From an uncultured Solirubrobacteraceae bacterium (GTDB lineage Bacteria; Actinomycetota; Thermoleophilia; Solirubrobacterales; Solirubrobacteraceae): a stretch of DNA of 6,675 nucleotides. The DNA is taken from assembly GCA_955652215.1 (NCBI GenBank), contig CATPAX010000184.1, forward strand, positions 1 through 6,675, in the 5' to 3' direction. Numbering within the stretch: position 1 is the stretch's first letter; every line of letters begins with the position of its first letter. Of this stretch, positions 6,110 to 6,675 are shown in pieces. The notes beneath the pieces were generated by a model. It had not been told where the DNA came from. It saw nothing but the letters and a program-made list of their open reading frames with translations, and did no database searches. The position numbers and the translations under genes were made by a program.

Positions 6110-6354
6110 TAGACCTCGGTGGTTTCCGCCGGTTGACCTGCTGACTGGCCCTGCTCAGTCGCTTCACGGCGCTGAGCGCAGCCGCGTCCGTGGGCGCCGT
6201 GGCGGCGCCTGCCGTGTCGTCCCCTACGTCCGCGGCCAGTGGTGCTGGCCAGGAAACGGCCGAAGAACGCGTGAAAATCAGCGATTCGATCCTCGGGAAC
6301 ATCGACGGTGACCTGCTGATACTTCGTGGTGGTGGGAGTTTCGCTTGACTCCAT
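6109..6354 (-). CDS. Small basic protein, paralogue of the N-terminal module of the next gene
   Basis: An 81-residue protein of unknown function. After a Ser/Thr/Glu leader, residues 14-36 (QVTVDVPEDRIADFHAFFGRFLA) closely match residues 5-27 of the downstream protein, sharing V-x-V-P-E-D-R, F-x-A-x-F and F-L-A. What follows is a low-complexity basic tract, GRGRRGRHGRRRHGAHGRG (40-58), and a Gln/Glu-rich end; there is no winged helix. ATG 6354 is chosen because AAGGAG (6366-6361) lies exactly six bases upstream; the frame reaches back to 6390 but without a ribosome site. It is first in an operon with the 173-residue protein. A role as partner or competitor of that protein is plausible: the shared module could dimerise and the tail could bind nucleic acid. 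Both are inferences. Confidence 0.78.
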   Translation of the reverse strand: MESSETPTTTKYQQVTVDVPEDRIADFHAFFGRFLASTTGRGRRGRHGRRRHGAHGRGCAQRREATEQGQSAGQPAETTEV

Positions 6355-6371
6355 CTTGTACTCCTTTTGGT

Positions 6372-6389
6372 TGCTTGCATGAACAAGCA
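6372..6389. repeat. Inverted repeat in the leader of the paralogue operon
   Basis: TGCTTG (6372-6377) and CAAGCA (6384-6389) form an inverted repeat with a six-base spacer, between the proposed -10 and the AAGGAG ribosome site. In DNA it could be a second operator half-site pair; in the transcript it would be a short hairpin directly before the ribosome site. No evidence favours either. Confidence 0.4.
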
Positions 6390-6412
6390 TAGCATAGTAT
6401 TTACTTAAGTAA
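6386..6412 (-). promoter_or_regulatory. Promoter with palindromic operator for the paralogue operon
   Basis: An AT-rich island lies just upstream of the small-protein gene. Leftwards, TGCTATGCT (6394-6386) fits an extended -10, and an overlapping TATGCT lies at 6396-6391. No strong -35 is seen. Immediately upstream is the perfect 12-bp palindrome TTACTTAAGTAA (6401-6412), inside the spacer/-35 zone, a position where a bound dimer would block polymerase. The size and AT-rich symmetry resemble sites of MarR- or PadR-type regulators, but no such gene is in the window. On the other strand TTGCTT (6371-6376) and TAGTAT (6395-6400), 18 bases apart, could serve the rightward gene, so the palindrome may control both. 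Confidence 0.5.
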
Positions 6413-6427
6413 GACTTCGACTCGATC

Positions 6428-6675
6428 GTGAGTTGCGCCGACTGCCGAGGCTATCCAGCGCTCGAGTTGGCGCAGAATCGTTACTCGCTGTCACCCACCG
6501 GTGACGAATTGCGTGTCAGGCTCGCCGGGTGCGCCGAGAACGATCGAACTGGTCAATATGACAAGTTCGAGCGACTACGCGATGGTGAGCTAGCCGCTTT
6601 GGCGATGCGGCAGCACGGCGTGGTCGCGACCTGGCAGCTCAAGGACCGCGGCTACTCGCACGGGATGCTGTGCGA
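6428..6675 (+). CDS. AbiEi-type antitoxin N-terminal domain protein, cut by window edge
   Basis: The rightward frame is open from 6413 to the end. Its last part reads DGELAALAMRQHGVVATWQL followed by KDRGYSHGMLC. This is the winged-helix opening seen in type IV AbiEi antitoxin-like proteins (PF13338), where an A-x-x-H-G-V-V-x-x-x-Q-L-x-x-x-G pattern is typical. In actinobacteria the same N-terminus often precedes a DUF559-type nuclease-like domain; that part lies outside. The start is uncertain. GTG 6428 is the first in-frame option but has no clear ribosome site and would give an unusually long, Cys-containing leader; TTG 6509 (GGTGA just upstream) and ATG 6605 are later options. The ATG at 6559 is out of frame. 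It is divergent from the paralogue operon and shares its AT-rich promoter island. Confidence 0.6.
   Translation, partial: MSCADCRGYPALELAQNRYSLSPTGDELRVRLAGCAENDRTGQYDKFERLRDGELAALAMRQHGVVATWQLKDRGYSHGMLC

Noticed and set aside
6099..6395. Alternative frame of the small-protein gene (98 codons) ending in NRRKPPRSNAR
   Set aside because: It lacks the V-P-E-D-R module and its start is not placed on the AAGGAG site; the other frame has both, plus a perfect junction with the next gene.
1..6675. CRISPR array, tRNA or rRNA gene, insertion sequence
   Set aside because: I saw no spaced direct repeats, no tRNA-like arms and no transposase motifs in either strand by reading.

Overview
This is a GC-rich window with strong G/C bias at third codon positions, GTG starts and TetR/MFS, lipoprotein and AbiEi-type genes. 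Together these point to an actinobacterium, possibly of the Thermoleophilia (Solirubrobacterales) kind. That placement is inferred from gene flavour and not from any marker gene.

Layout. The left end (1-1987) is read leftwards: a secreted lipoprotein with a phosphodiester-glycosidase (DUF2233/NAGPA-like) domain, then a PsiE-like four-helix membrane protein whose frame is broken at least three times by single-base indels, then a GNAT acetyltransferase that runs off the edge and overlaps the PsiE-like stop by 4 bp. A divergent sixA-type phosphohistidine phosphatase (2143-2643) follows, and directly behind its stop lies a 44-codon C-terminal scrap of an acyl-CoA synthetase. The centre holds a divergent regulator/efflux pair: a DHA2-type 14-helix MFS exporter (leftwards) and a TetR repressor (rightwards), with a clear sigma70-type promoter between them. 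This is the usual layout for a drug-responsive efflux unit, with the TetR protein presumably controlling the pump.

The right end holds a leftward two-gene operon (6354 to 5588) of unfamiliar proteins. They share an N-terminal module of about 22 residues (V-x-V-P-E-D-R-x3-F-x-A-x-F-x2-F-L-A) and Arg/Gly-rich tracts. The longer one adds a probable winged-helix domain; the shorter one ends in a basic Arg/Gly/His tail. The operon starts in an AT-rich island holding a perfect 12-bp palindrome, a probable operator. Behind the operon is the C-terminal part of an alpha/beta hydrolase that has lost its N-terminus. At the far right a rightward gene with an AbiEi-like antitoxin N-terminal domain begins and is cut by the window edge.

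The least explained parts are the paralogous pair with its palindromic promoter, the multiply frameshifted PsiE-like gene, and the gene fragments lying immediately downstream of intact stop codons, which suggest past deletions. I saw no CRISPR array, tRNA, rRNA, transposase or attachment site. Apart from the broken genes, no gene-free stretch exceeds about 200 bases.
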